The notes below the pieces were generated by a model that was not told the origin of the DNA, did no database searches, and was given only the letters and a program-made list of their open reading frames with translations. A program made the position numbers and the translations under genes. Below, piece after piece: positions 25,227 through 36,098 of a stretch of 64,000 nucleotides of DNA. Origin of the DNA: Crotalaria pallida (lineage: Eukaryota > Streptophyta > Magnoliopsida > Fabales > Fabaceae); assembly GCA_037953625.1 (NCBI GenBank), contig CM075652.1, forward strand, positions 150,164,597-150,228,596. The letters are read 5' to 3'. Position 1 is the first letter of the stretch, and each line of letters starts with the position of its first letter.

Positions 25227-25406
25227 GGGAATTCATTTTTTGATCCCCCATTTACTAATCCCTTTTGCACATACGTAGCGTATGTGCAATTTTTCGTTGA
25301 GTTCGCTGACCCCCAACATATGTGTAAATAAAATGCACATACGCTGACCCCCAACGTAAGTGTAAAGGGGTGTCAACAAGAAATTCTGGGGTCAAAAAAT
25401 AGAAAC
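25227..25406. mobile_element. Palindrome-bearing MITE
   Basis: The ends are inverted copies of ATTTTTTGAYCCCC, with GGGWWTYC just outside. Inside are strong palindromes built on GCACATACG (for example GCACATACGTAGCGTATGTG at about 25268) and two copies of CGCTGACCCCCAAC. It starts 10 bp after the Helitron end. Its architecture resembles the element at 61708. Confidence 0.6.
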
Positions 25407-26543
25407 CCTCAATAAAAACTCAACTAAAAAAGTGAGACCTTTGTAAAGGGGACGGAGACGAAAAACATGTGCTTTATCCTTAGGCTACCTACTCAGAATA
25501 AATTGGAAAGGAGGTGCAAAAATTTGCATTGGGATTCAGTTGAGCCCCATTGGGGTTGCAGATCCAACTTCATGTACATGTTAATAATCAGATAGCGGTT
25601 GGTAAGATTATTGCATTATTATGCAACTTATTGGCCAAGACAAATAATGGTCATAGTATTTTTCCCTTGTTCACTTTGTTGGGGGAAAAGCAGCATTGCA
25701 CATACGTTTTTGACGAGAATCAAACGAAAGATACCTTCGTCATAGTGAATGAGAAAAAGGAAAGAAGAGAAAATGTTTGTTTAAGGTACAAAAAGAAAAT
25801 AGCAGTAATAAAGGGGACTTGATGAGAGTGGTTGTATTATTGCAACTTTCAACGGCATGGGAAAATCGACATTATTTAGTCTAGTAGTCAACTTATTGTT
25901 GTGTCATATTCATCTGACAAATAATGTTAGAGGAGCAATTATCAAAAGAAAAATGTTAGAGGAGCAGTTTAGTAGTTATAATTTATAAATATATATAGTA
26001 GTACTGTATAAAATAAACTTTTGTATATATTCACACTTGTATCAACACTTTCAATCCTTATATTATAGGATAGGAGTACTATATTGAAGCACTTTTTTGT
26101 GAGAGATTTTTTTATGAGAAGAGAAAAGTAAGGCGAGGTTGTCAATCAGTGGACAACCTCTAAGAGCACAGGTTATGTGAGAATTTATAATTAATGTAAG
26201 TTCTCTTCTTTATGGCTCTTCTATCTGTCTATAATTATCTTTTTCCTTCGTAAAGGTGCGTCGGTGACATTTAAACTTGTATGAAATTACACAACTTTCT
26301 TGTATAAGCTACATGACCGTGAATATTAGGATATCCAAGTGCGTGATTAAATTGAAATCCACACATAGCAAAAACATGCATGGTCAAAAATTCACATCAA
26401 TTTGATTATATATGGTGAACAAAGTTTTTTTTTCTTTCATTTTTCACTACTCAAACCATTCTTTAACTTTGATTGTTTTAGTTTTTTTTTTCTCAAAACT
26501 TTTGTACTTTTATAATTTTAAGGTATTGTCATATGGAAATTTC
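25407..26543. other. Intergenic spacer
   Basis: Contains a 90-codon plus-strand frame (25550-25822) without any domain I recognise. It is not supported as a gene. Otherwise AT-rich. Confidence 0.4.
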
Positions 26544-26950
26544 TAACATGCAACCTAAAATTGGATGGTTGTTATGCAACCTTTTAGTAAACTAATAAGA
26601 AGTTGACACCTAAGACATGTGTGTCATGTCATTCCTTGAAGTAGTGATTTATAATTTTTACAATTTAGTCCAACATAAAAAAAAATTAATTTAATTTAGT
26701 CCTTTGTACCTATTAGCAAATTAATTTTACACATGTTGTTATAATCACATGTTGTTTTAATCTATGTTATAATTTGCTAATAGGTACAAAGCACTAAATT
26801 AAATTAATTTACTTTTTATGTTGGACTAAATTGTAAAAATTATAAATCACTACTTCAAGGAATGACATGACACACATGTCTTAGGTGTCAACTTTTTATT
26901 AGTTTACTAAAAAGTTGCATAACAACCATCCAATTTTAGGTTGCATGTTA
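26544..26950. mobile_element. Long foldback MITE (407 bp)
   Basis: Nearly the whole element is an inverted repeat with arms of about 190 bp around a short AT-rich centre. The ends read TAACATGCAACC and GGTTGCATGTTA. The arms share long near-identical runs (for example GACACCTAAGACATGTGTGT and its complement). A TA duplication is possible. Transcribed, it would form one long hairpin. Confidence 0.85.
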
Positions 26951-28171
26951 GTAACTCCCTTGTCATATTCCTTTTTTCAAATTTAATTTTTCATTCGATT
27001 ATTTTTTTACTCTTCATTTTTTATAGGCACAGTTTTTCCATTTTTTGTTTTAACGGGAATAGGGAAAGATAAATTAAATCCACCATATCGTGGCATCCAG
27101 AATCAAACCCGAGACCCCAACTAATTCTACTTTTATCTTTTAATTTTACTGATAATTAATTATACTTTTTTCATTCTTTAGATTTTTCGTACATTAATTA
27201 ACTCTCTACACTTCTTAATACCATGAATACATGAAGCTTTTTGTGTTATGCAACATGAACAACGATAAATTTTTGGGGAAAATATCATCCATTATCAACA
27301 TACAATATTTCTATAAAAAAAATTCTTAACCTAAGTATCCCAAAATAGTTAATATTTCTTGAAAAAATAAAAACTTAAGTTTTTTTATTTATTAAATGTA
27401 TCATTATTTTCAAGAAATAATAACTACTTTATCTGTGATGCTTATCCTCAACCCTTAGAGATTGAGTTTAAAAAAACCCTAAAAAATAATAAAAATATTT
27501 TTAACAAAATACAATTAAAACTTATAATAATGAATAAATTTTTAATATTATTTATATAATAAAAACGGAAAATCACCAAAAGTTAAGGATCGGAAGTAGT
27601 AGTATTTCCTTAGTAATGATAGTGCTTGTTAGCTTAAAGCAAAAGCTATATACTGCGCGTGAACCATGAAAGGGCCATTATGGGGAAATCATTACTCACC
27701 ACTCAGCATTCATTCATGGAATTAGGCTAATCACACCGGCAAGCCTATACCTTGCCATGTGCGTTTAGTGTGCTTCTCTATTTTTGTATTTATCTTACTA
27801 CGTACTATTTCTTCTGTGACAACAAAAGAATGAATAGGTTAAAGCCTTAAATGCAATGCTTAAAAACATTTTAACCAAAAGAAGCCTTTCGACCAAAAAA
27901 AAAAAGGAATTAGGAGGCTTGCACAATTACACTAGATAGTGCTTAGAATTATTGCTCATGATTTACGCAGTTAGGTGTAATTATGTACGAAATAGTGTGA
28001 AAAAAAGAATTGCATAGTAAATAATCCTCAGACAATTGGGCAAACTACCAATAATTATTAAAAAATAATGACAAAAAAAAAATCAAAATTAGAATGCAAT
28101 AAATGAACAAGCAATGATATACACAGTGTTAGAGTTATGTGCTATTTGAACATGACACCATGAAATGCTAT
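26951..28171. other. AT-rich intergenic spacer
   Basis: No open frame with a domain, no RNA gene and no clear repeat. Confidence 0.5.
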
Positions 28172-28640
28172 AAAAAGTTCAGCATGTTTTGGTTTTAGTC
28201 CTTAGAAGTTATTTTGACAGGATTAGTTCTTAAATTTTCAAACATTTTGGTTTTGGTCTCTTCCATTAATAAAAATTCTTTATTTGTTTGTGTGGTTAGC
28301 GGAACATTACATCAACAGTCCATGTGATATGGGGCGACACCAAATAAGTGATATGACGTGGATGATACAAATTCACGGACGCAAAATGGTCTGATACACA
28401 AAATGGTCCCGCACGCAAAATTTTGAGTTCATGGCCTTGAATCATCCATGCCACATCACCTATTTGACGCTATCTCAAACTACGTGGATGCTGGTGTGAA
28501 TTTTCGTTAACCATGTCAGCAAATAACATATTTTTACTAATGGAATGGACCAAAACCAAAATGTTTGAAAATTTAAGGACTAGTCCCGATCAAAATAACT
28601 TTTAGGGACTAAAACCAAAGCATGTTAAACTTTGTGGAAC
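28172..28640. mobile_element. Inverted-repeat element with GGTTTTAGTCC ends
   Basis: The left arm (GCATGTTTTGGTTTTAGTCC, then CAAACATTTTGGTTTTGGTC) is mirrored by the right arm (GACCAAAACCAAAATGTTTG, then GGGACTAAAACCAAAGCATG). Arms are about 110 bp and the centre is unrelated. No coding content. The exact ends and superfamily are uncertain. Confidence 0.65.
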
Positions 28641-28837
28641 TAAAACCATAAATAAACCAATTTTATTTATGTCTACTCATCACTCTATATTTGTTTTACT
28701 TTGACATACGCTAAAACAAGCATTTAAAAAAAAAATTATTTCAAAGTCAGTAGAGATAGATCGACCAGTGATTAGGGACAAGACCGAGAGGTTTAGCTAG
28801 GTAGTAATTTGCATGAGGTCACAAATTGATTATACAA

Positions 28838-28990
28838 TTTTTTTTTACACCGACCGATATCCGGATCTGATTTATCCAGAATCTGACTCATCCGGTTCGA
28901 CGCAACTGAGCTCGCACTAAGCGGTAAGGGTCTCTCAGCAGGAGTTGTTCCATACCCAAGACTCGAACTCGAGACTATTAGTTAAGGGAC
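28838..28990 (-). mobile_element. SINE-like element, minus orientation
   Basis: The T9 run at the left is the putative tail. On the minus strand a B-box-like GAGTTCGAGTC is followed by GAGAGACCCTTACCG, GAACCGGATGAGTC and GGATATCGGTCGGTGTAAAA, an order typical of tRNA-derived plant SINEs. The target duplication was not found. Confidence 0.55.
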
Positions 28991-29141
28991 CAAATGAACT
29001 ATCACTTGACCAACCTACGTTGATATTTTTATATTGTTATATTGGGAAAACATCACATAATGTCCATTATGGTGTCACTGTTATGGTGTCACTCCGATCG
29101 TTGTATCAAAAACTAATTCCCACATCTAGGCTTTGTTTGGT

Positions 29142-30161
29142 GAGCATTTCTTCGTTGCTGCAAACTCGTGGAGCGACAGTGATGCGGATTTCTTTTCAAC
29201 CATAGATCTGACGTAAGCAAGATCCAACGACCATGGTCTCAAGCTTATTTCCTTTACATAATGGCCCTCACGGAAGTTAATTATTTCTAAGCACTACAAG
29301 TGCGTACGGTGTCGTTTTCCTCCCTCTGAAATAAACGGCGTCGTTTTGACCCGCAACCTTGCGGTGTCGTTTTGAATAGCACCGGTATGTCGTCGTTTGC
29401 TCTCCCTCCATTAAACGGCGTCGTTTTCACGAACACCCTCACGACGTCCATGATGCCGGAATGAACAACAGCTTAATCACCAAACATGGAACCTGAAGTA
29501 TGAAGAGAAAGTGCACCATGTTGTCTGTGTTCATGATGCCGGAATGGACCTTTTTTCATAGGGGTTGGGCTGAATTCGTCCAGAGTTTAGGGCTTCTTAG
29601 AGATGACATGTTGGTTTTCAAACTAATGAAAAATCTGAGAAACTCATCAAAGTAACTGTGTTCAAGAGGGTTTGATTATTTCTTGTGTTAGGAAAAAATA
29701 CTTTTATATGTAATCCTCCTTGTTATCAACTAATAAAATTCTATGCTTTCTTGCCCCAAGTTTGCATTTATGCTTAGTAAACATAAGTTCACTTAAAAAC
29801 TGATCATTATTAACATCACCATCATCTGAAATTTGCGATGCAATACACTTCAAAAACAAGGACACTTAATGCAAAGGGAGGAAACGAGGACTATGCAATG
29901 GTTTAGCTTAAGTTACAGAACAAAACGACGTCATGAGGGTGCTCGTGAAAACGACGCCGATTAATGTAGTTATTGCAGAGGGAGGAAAATGACACCGTAT
30001 GCACTTGTAGTGTTTAGAAATAATTAACTTCCGTGAGGACCATTATGTAAAGGAAATAAGCTTGGGACCATAGTCATTGGATCTTGCTTACGTCAGATCT
30101 ATGGTTGAAAAGAAATCAGCATCACTGCACTCCACGAGTTTGCAGCATTGAAGAAATGCTC
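29142..30161. mobile_element. Non-autonomous Mutator-like element (MULE), 1,020 bp
   Basis: Long terminal inverted repeats begin GAGCATTTCTTC and extend over about 220 bp, including AACTCGTGGAG, CAACCATAGATCTGACGTAA and AAGTTAATTATTTCTAA. They are flanked by a perfect 9-bp target duplication, TTGTTTGGT (29133-29141 and 30162-30170). The interior has no transposase. It contains repeated AACGGCGTCGTTTT words and two copies of TCATGATGCCGGAATG-like sequence. Confidence 0.92.
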
Positions 30162-30170
30162 TTGTTTGGT

Positions 30171-31085
30171 TTGGAATATTTTGGGGGAAAAGAGTTTGGG
30201 AGGGAGAAAATAGGAGATTTCCATTATTTAGTTGAAGAAGGAAAATAAAGGAGGGAAGAAAAATGATTAGGATCTACTTAAAATAAATTTCTCTTCTTAA
30301 GTGGAAAGATTTTGAAGAGAAAAATGTTAAGTGGGCTATTTCAAGTAGAAAAAGATAAAACCAATCTCACCCCCTCTTTTAACTCTCACAGTAGGTGCGT
30401 GTTGTTTCAAAGATTTTATTTATTTATAATTTAGAATAAGAATTTTTATTATGTGGTAAATAATTAAAATAAGAATTTTTTTTGGTTATGTTTGATATAT
30501 ACATACATATGAAAAAGAAAAAATATATTTCTTTATTTTTAAGCATCACAAGGAAAAATATTTTTTTAATTATGTAAAATAAATGTATATTTGTCTTTTG
30601 ACAAATTTATTGTTTTCTCTTTTCTCTTTTTTTCTTAACCGAAAAAAAAGGAAAACTCAAATTTTCTATATTTCCTATCTCTTCACATTTTCTCTCGTAC
30701 CAAACAACCTAAAAATCTACTCATTTTTCATCATAATCTGTCTTTTCTATTTTTGTTTTTCATACTTCTCTCTTCTTTTTTTTTTGGCAACCGGATAAAG
30801 CATGACACGAACAGGAGGCAATAGCATAAATGGGTGGCAGGTGATATAGTCCCGCCATTGTTATCACTCACCACTGTATAAAAGAAAAAAGAAAGGCCCC
30901 ACACCTTTGTCCCACTTATTTTATGTGTTGGGTAGTTTGATTTATGGGGCCAAGATTAAAGTATTAGGAAATGGTAGAAAGGGCCAGAGCATAGGCCCCT
31001 CCGACCACCCTTGTCACATTTTCCACTGCCCATGTCCCTTAGAACATGGAGGAAATTATGGCATTTTCGCCTGCCTGCTTAATTA

Positions 31086-31087
<2 letters not shown>
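30171..31087. other. Upstream spacer of the DUF1677 gene
   Basis: AT- and T-rich (about 30480-30790), without a supported gene. Confidence 0.5.

Positions 31088-31119
<32 letters not shown>
31088..31119 (+). repeat. (CT)n tract upstream of the DUF1677 gene
   Basis: About 16 CT dinucleotides roughly 300 bp before the start codon, close to a TATA-like CATAAAAC. Pyrimidine-rich tracts are common in plant core promoters and 5' leaders, so a promoter role is possible. Confidence 0.8.
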
Positions 31120-31122
<3 letters not shown>

Positions 31123-31418
31123 CACCATAAAACCCCCCTCATTGAAACTACTCACAAGCACTCCACTTTCTAGCTCTTGAAGCTAAGCAACAAAACCATC
31201 AATCCATAATCCCTCCCTCCTGATCCAAAACTAACACCTCTCTACCTCTGTCTACTATCATTGTGCTAGCTAGAATAAAACCATATACAGGCATCCATTG
31301 TTTATAATACTACTGCTACTACTTTAATTTGTCAGTCATCACCACCCTTTTATTTATTTACATACATACATGTTTTAATCTTAAGGAGAAAGAAAGAAAG
31401 AAAGAAAAAAGAGTAGTG

Positions 31419-31808
31419 ATGGAGATTGAATCAGCAAAGTGTGAGTGTTGTGGGTTGAAAGAGGATTGCACACAAGATTACATAAAGGAGGTGAAGGGCA
31501 AGTTTGATGGGAAATGGCTGTGTGGTTTGTGCTCAGAAGCAGTGAGGGATGAAGTGAGCAGAGGAAGAGGGATGATGGATGAAGCAGTGAAAGCGCACAT
31601 GTCATTCTGTGGAAAGTTCAAATCAAACCCAGCAGTGAGAGTTGCCGATGGTATGAGGCAGATGCTAAGGAGAAGGTCTGCCAGTGATTTCACTACTTCA
31701 ACAACAACAACATCATCATCATCTCAAATAGCTTCATCAAACAAGTACTCAACAACCACCACTTCTCATGTTATTGGAGATTCTTCAACTTTCACATTCT
31801 ACAGATAG
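31419..31808 (+). CDS. DUF1677 family protein (single exon, 129 aa)
   Basis: Intact frame starting MEIESAKCECCGLKEDC. The conserved N-terminal part has CxCCGLxEDC, then YIKEVKGKFDGKWLCGLCSE, VRDEVSRG, EAVKAHMSFCGKF and NPAVRVADGMRQMLRRRS. This is the signature of the plant-specific DUF1677 family of unknown biochemical function. The paired Cys motifs (CxCC and CGLC) suggest metal binding; that is inference. The C-terminal third is a low-complexity Ser/Thr tail ending in FTFYR. The start was chosen over the Met at 31329, because that leader is AT-rich noise preceded by GAAAGAAAG repeats. Alone in its neighbourhood. Confidence 0.92.
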   Translation: MEIESAKCECCGLKEDCTQDYIKEVKGKFDGKWLCGLCSEAVRDEVSRGRGMMDEAVKAHMSFCGKFKSNPAVRVADGMRQMLRRRSASDFTTSTTTTSSSSQIASSNKYSTTTTSHVIGDSSTFTFYR

Positions 31809-32814
31809 CTCATCCAGGGAGGCAGAGAGAACAAACTACAAAGCAAGCAAGGCATGCCTTTTTGGTTGGAATGATAATAACAATAAGTAGCTAGTAGTAT
31901 GTAGTAGCACTACTACTACTATTCATCGATGATGATAGTTTTAGCCTTTTTCGTCTTGTCATGTACAGAGTGTGTTATTTCAGATTAAGAAGCCTCCTCT
32001 TTTTCAAACTCATCTGATCATTCCCTAATAAGCTAAGCTAGTTTAATTTCGTAGGTACTGTGGTCATAATGTGATATTCCTGTCATCCTATCTATCTCTA
32101 TATATCTATATATCTCATCTTTTCTTTACTTTACTTGGCAACATATACCTAATTCCATAGAGAGAAAATGAATATATAGCCAGATGATGATCCCAATTGC
32201 CCTTTGTTATGCATGAAACTGATTCCAAAACTCAATATTGCTACTGCTTCAACCGGACAAAACTAAAAACCAGTTATGATATGATATAATGATATTATGG
32301 TTCTGAGTAGATTTTAATGACTATTTCCTTCACTGCCATATATTAAAAAGATGTTTTATAGTTACACATTAAAATTATTAAATTATGATGTGATAATTTT
32401 TTATTTTCTCATAAAAATTTACTCACTTTATATTCTTAACATGTGTTATATGATAAGCATTAAAAAAACCTTTATTTTTTAAGACTTAATTAAAAAGTGT
32501 GATGAAGTGAAAGGATGGACGGATCCTTCTCGAGCAACCTAACTTTCTCTTTAACTTGGTTTTTGGAAGTCAGGAGGCATTTGATGCATTAATCGGATGA
32601 TAAGTAATTTATTAGGTCATTTTCTTATTAAAAAATTGCTTAATTATGTCTCAAATTTTTAAATTTTAGGGTCATTTTGTTATAAGCTTTTATTCTTTTT
32701 TTTTCTTAATGTCAAACTTCCCGAATTTACTTTTGTGTTTGCTAAATAGTATACCATTTTTTGCCAAATTTTATTGACATGTCACATCGAAATTTTAATT
32801 AGACATAAGAGGTT
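31809..32814. other. DUF1677 3' flank and spacer
   Basis: Presumed 3' UTR followed by AT-rich sequence. Nothing else is supported. Confidence 0.5.
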
Positions 32815-32827
32815 AATTGTGTGGAGT

Positions 32828-33946
32828 TTTTTTTTTTAACAGCAAACAAACCAATAGATTAAAAAAGATAAAAAGGAGCACAAGGAGTACTCTCATCCCC
32901 AATTCAGTTACATTTGATTCAAATACTCTAAAGTATTTAACAACCAATTTCCGAATGTATAAATCACAGCCTCATTGTGTACCTTGAATAAAGTCTAAAA
33001 ATGAACATTTATTTGCTCCAAGACTTCCTGTAATCCAACATCTTCATTTAAGACCAATTTGTTCCTCGATTTCCATATGTTCCATAAAATAACGAACCAT
33101 AGATTAATCCACCAAATTTTTGCCTTCTTTTGCAAATTTAACATCCCAGTATGTTGTAAGAAATTTGTTTTCCCTTCCTTATGCAAGATCAGGTTGAGCT
33201 TAAATTGTGCATAACATCGTTGCCAAATTGCATACACTTTTGGACAGAGAAACAACATATGCTCTGTGTCTTCCTCCCTGATTTCACATCTTGGACAGAT
33301 AGAGTTTCCGTCTTAGATTATTTGCAACTCCATTCTCCAAAGATCTCCACGCGAAGCACGCTAGGGTTGAAGGTACTGAATTTTTCCAAAATATTGAGTA
33401 GAAGTTTTCATCCACATCATTAATTTCCTTCTGCAACAGTGCATAGGCGCTTTTCACAATGTATTGACCATGTTTTTCATGCTTCCACCTCCAATCATCT
33501 TTAACACCTTGCTTTGGCTTTTTTGTTTCTAGTAACCTGCATAAATCTTCAAATTCCTACATTTCCCAATCATACAGATTTCTTCTCCAATCTAATTTCC
33601 AAACCCATTCCCCCTCAACCCACTCCCCATATATCTGAGATTACTACATTTTTATATAATGACACTTGAAATAGTTTAGGGAATAAAAGTTTGAGATTTT
33701 CCTCCCCTAACCAGACATCCTCCCAAAACAACACATCTCTACCCTCCCCTAGTTCTAATTTTAACCCTCCCGCAAACCACGTTCCTCTCTCATTCTCCCT
33801 CTCCACTCTTCCTAACCCTCTCCACCACCCTGACCCCTTAGAAAACATAACCACATCTCCTTCTACACATCCCTTGCAAATTTTTTCTGCATGTTTAGAC
33901 CTTAACACCCTCACCCATAGAGACTCTTTTTTTTAATTAATCTTCA
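32828..33946 (-). mobile_element. 5'-truncated LINE (non-LTR retrotransposon)
   Basis: Minus-strand frames hold the end of a LINE ORF2. At 33914-33615 the frame has the post-RT block with FWEDVWLGEENLKLLFPKLF. At 33258-32995 it has the zf-RVT-like block (LFLCPKVYAIWQRCYAQF) and WWINLWFVILWNIWKSRN. The frames are broken between them. A T-run at 32828 is the tail. A 13-bp target duplication AATTGTGTGGAGT flanks it (32815-32827 and 33947-33959). Only about 1.1 kb remains, consistent with 5' truncation at insertion. Confidence 0.9.
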
Positions 33947-33959
33947 AATTGTGTGGAGT

Positions 33960-35680
33960 CACATGAGCGAATATTTTTTTTTAAAATTAAAAAACCAAAA
34001 GAAATAATAATTTTATATTTTTAGTTTAAAAAATAAGAAAAAAAAAAGGATTGGAGTGAGAGGCTGTATTTGTCCACGTGATACTCCGCGATTAACTTCT
34101 TGCATCTGATTAAAATTATGGTAAGACATGTCAGCAAAATTTGACTGAAATTGAAAATAAGGGAATATGACAAATCAGAAGTAATTTCAAGAAGCTAATA
34201 AACATTGAAAAAAAACCAAAGTATGTGACAGAATATCTCAAAGTTAAAAAGTATGACATATTTAAACCGGGAAAAAATTAATTTGTTAGGTTTAAGGTGC
34301 ACTTTGGGAAAAATCTATTCTCAATGGTGCCTAGAGATGTTTAATTTGTCATACTTGACTTAAACTCAACCGGTTTATAGTACCAAATAGCAGCAATAAA
34401 ATCCATCCATTAACATGTCTTAAGAATTTGATTAATCTAATTCATACAGGCAAAAGCAACGCCTACAGTCAACTTTCTATTCCTTCATACTACAATACAA
34501 TACAGGGTTAGTTAGTTTATGCCATAACCCTCAATTTCCAAATACCACATCCCAATTATATCACTACCCTATTATGGACTACGGCTTCATCATAACTTGG
34601 CCGCTTAAATGATGATAATTTAAACTTTTTTTTCCCCTCTTTCATTACGTTATGTTGTTAGTCATAGTTTTCTTGAAGTTGAGATATGCAATTTATATAA
34701 AGTTCCATTAAATGCAGAACCATCAAGTGTTTGAGGCAATAATATGGCAGTGGCTTAGGATTGTATAAATTGTGCTCATTATACTGTTATCAACTAAGGT
34801 TTGTTTGAACTTTGAATTAGAAAAGCATCATTACCCTGCTGCCATTTTGGTGGAGCCAAGTTGAATCATTCGATTCTTCAATCTTTCGTGCAACAGAGAC
34901 ATGATTGATTTTCCGTAAGGAATAATAAGAGTCATAATGTTAACCACAAATCCTAATATAAACATGGGAATGTGAACAAGTGCGACAGGATATTGTCTAA
35001 AGAAACCGAAAAAATAATTTGTTTTGGAGTCTCATATTGAGTAGTTTAGAAAACTCAATGTGATACTTAAGCCATGAAACTCTCTCACCTAATAGACTAG
35101 TCTATTGGGTTGAGCTCTGCTCATGTGCTTAAGTTCTAACATAATTTTGTATTAAAAATTGATGTGTTTAATGTATAAAAAAAAATATTAGACTTGTCCA
35201 ATTTAAATTCCTTAATTAACACGCTAATGGAACAAGCTAAGAGTGCTACTCTCCTACTAGTGCTGGTTGAATTTTTTTTTAATATGCTCATTTCTGTACT
35301 TCATCAATCATACGTAATAAACTATTTCATGTAATGAATGTAATCATTTAATCAGAAACGATAACTTACTTTCACTTTTCAATTAGTATAATTTAGCTTC
35401 AAGGAAAAGATAAACAATGAAATAATATAATATTAGATAAATATTAACAAATGTTGTTGACGTACTTGTTAAGAAACCAGAAATATAATAAAAATTTATG
35501 AGAAAATATAAGAATTTGTATTCTCGAAATATAAAAGAATGCACACTTGTTATTCTTGTCAAATGCTCTTAATAAGACTCATAATATTATATTAATTCAA
35601 TACAGTATTTTCTTTATTGGAAAGATTCAGCAACTTTGGAAATGTCACTCTCCTCTGCAAGTATTTTTTATGTTATTAAA
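33960..35680. other. Intergenic spacer
   Basis: AT-rich, no supported gene. About 35020-35150 contains inverted words around GTCTCATATTGAGTAG / CTCAATGTGATAC and ACTAGTCTATTGGG, related in style to the CACATTG dispersed repeats. Confidence 0.4.
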
Positions 35681-35956
35681 TACTCCTTCCATTCCTAAAT
35701 ATAAGACTCTTTTAATATTTTTATTTTATCCCTATTTATAAGATTCTTTGCCAATTTTCAATGATCATTAATTATTTTTTTCACAAACACCCCTATTTAT
35801 TTAACACTTTTTAGATTCCCAATAATATTAATAGGGTTAATTTTGAAATTACATATCAAAAGTTCACATTTCCAATACAATTAACTAAATTATTCCACTT
35901 TCTTAATAGACGTGAAATCTCTCAAAAGGACCTTATATTTAGGGACGGAAGGAATA
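35681..35956. mobile_element. MITE, Stowaway/mariner-like
   Basis: Left end TACTCCTTCCATTCCTAAAT and right end (other strand) TATTCCTTCCGTCCCTAAAT, both continuing with ATAAG. 276 bp. A partial relative without clear ends lies at about 37005-37170. Confidence 0.8.
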
Positions 35957-36067
35957 TATGTTATCATACATGATTCCATTTTTTATTTTTATTTTTTTTT
36001 ATATTGATTCCATTTTTTTTAAAATTAACACGAAACTCTAAATAGTAATCATATATATAAAAATCAA

Positions 36068-36098
36068 ATTACCCGTGCATTGCACGGGACAAAACTAG
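36068..36098 (+). mobile_element. Helitron 3' terminus
   Basis: Hairpin CCCGTGCATTGCACGGG followed 7 nt later by CTAG and a T is the classical Helitron 3' end. A matching TC start was not identified, so only the terminus is called. Confidence 0.65.

Noticed and set aside
25550..25822. 90-codon plus-strand frame as a possible small gene
   Set aside because: No domain, no promoter signal, no splice context; composition like the spacer around it.
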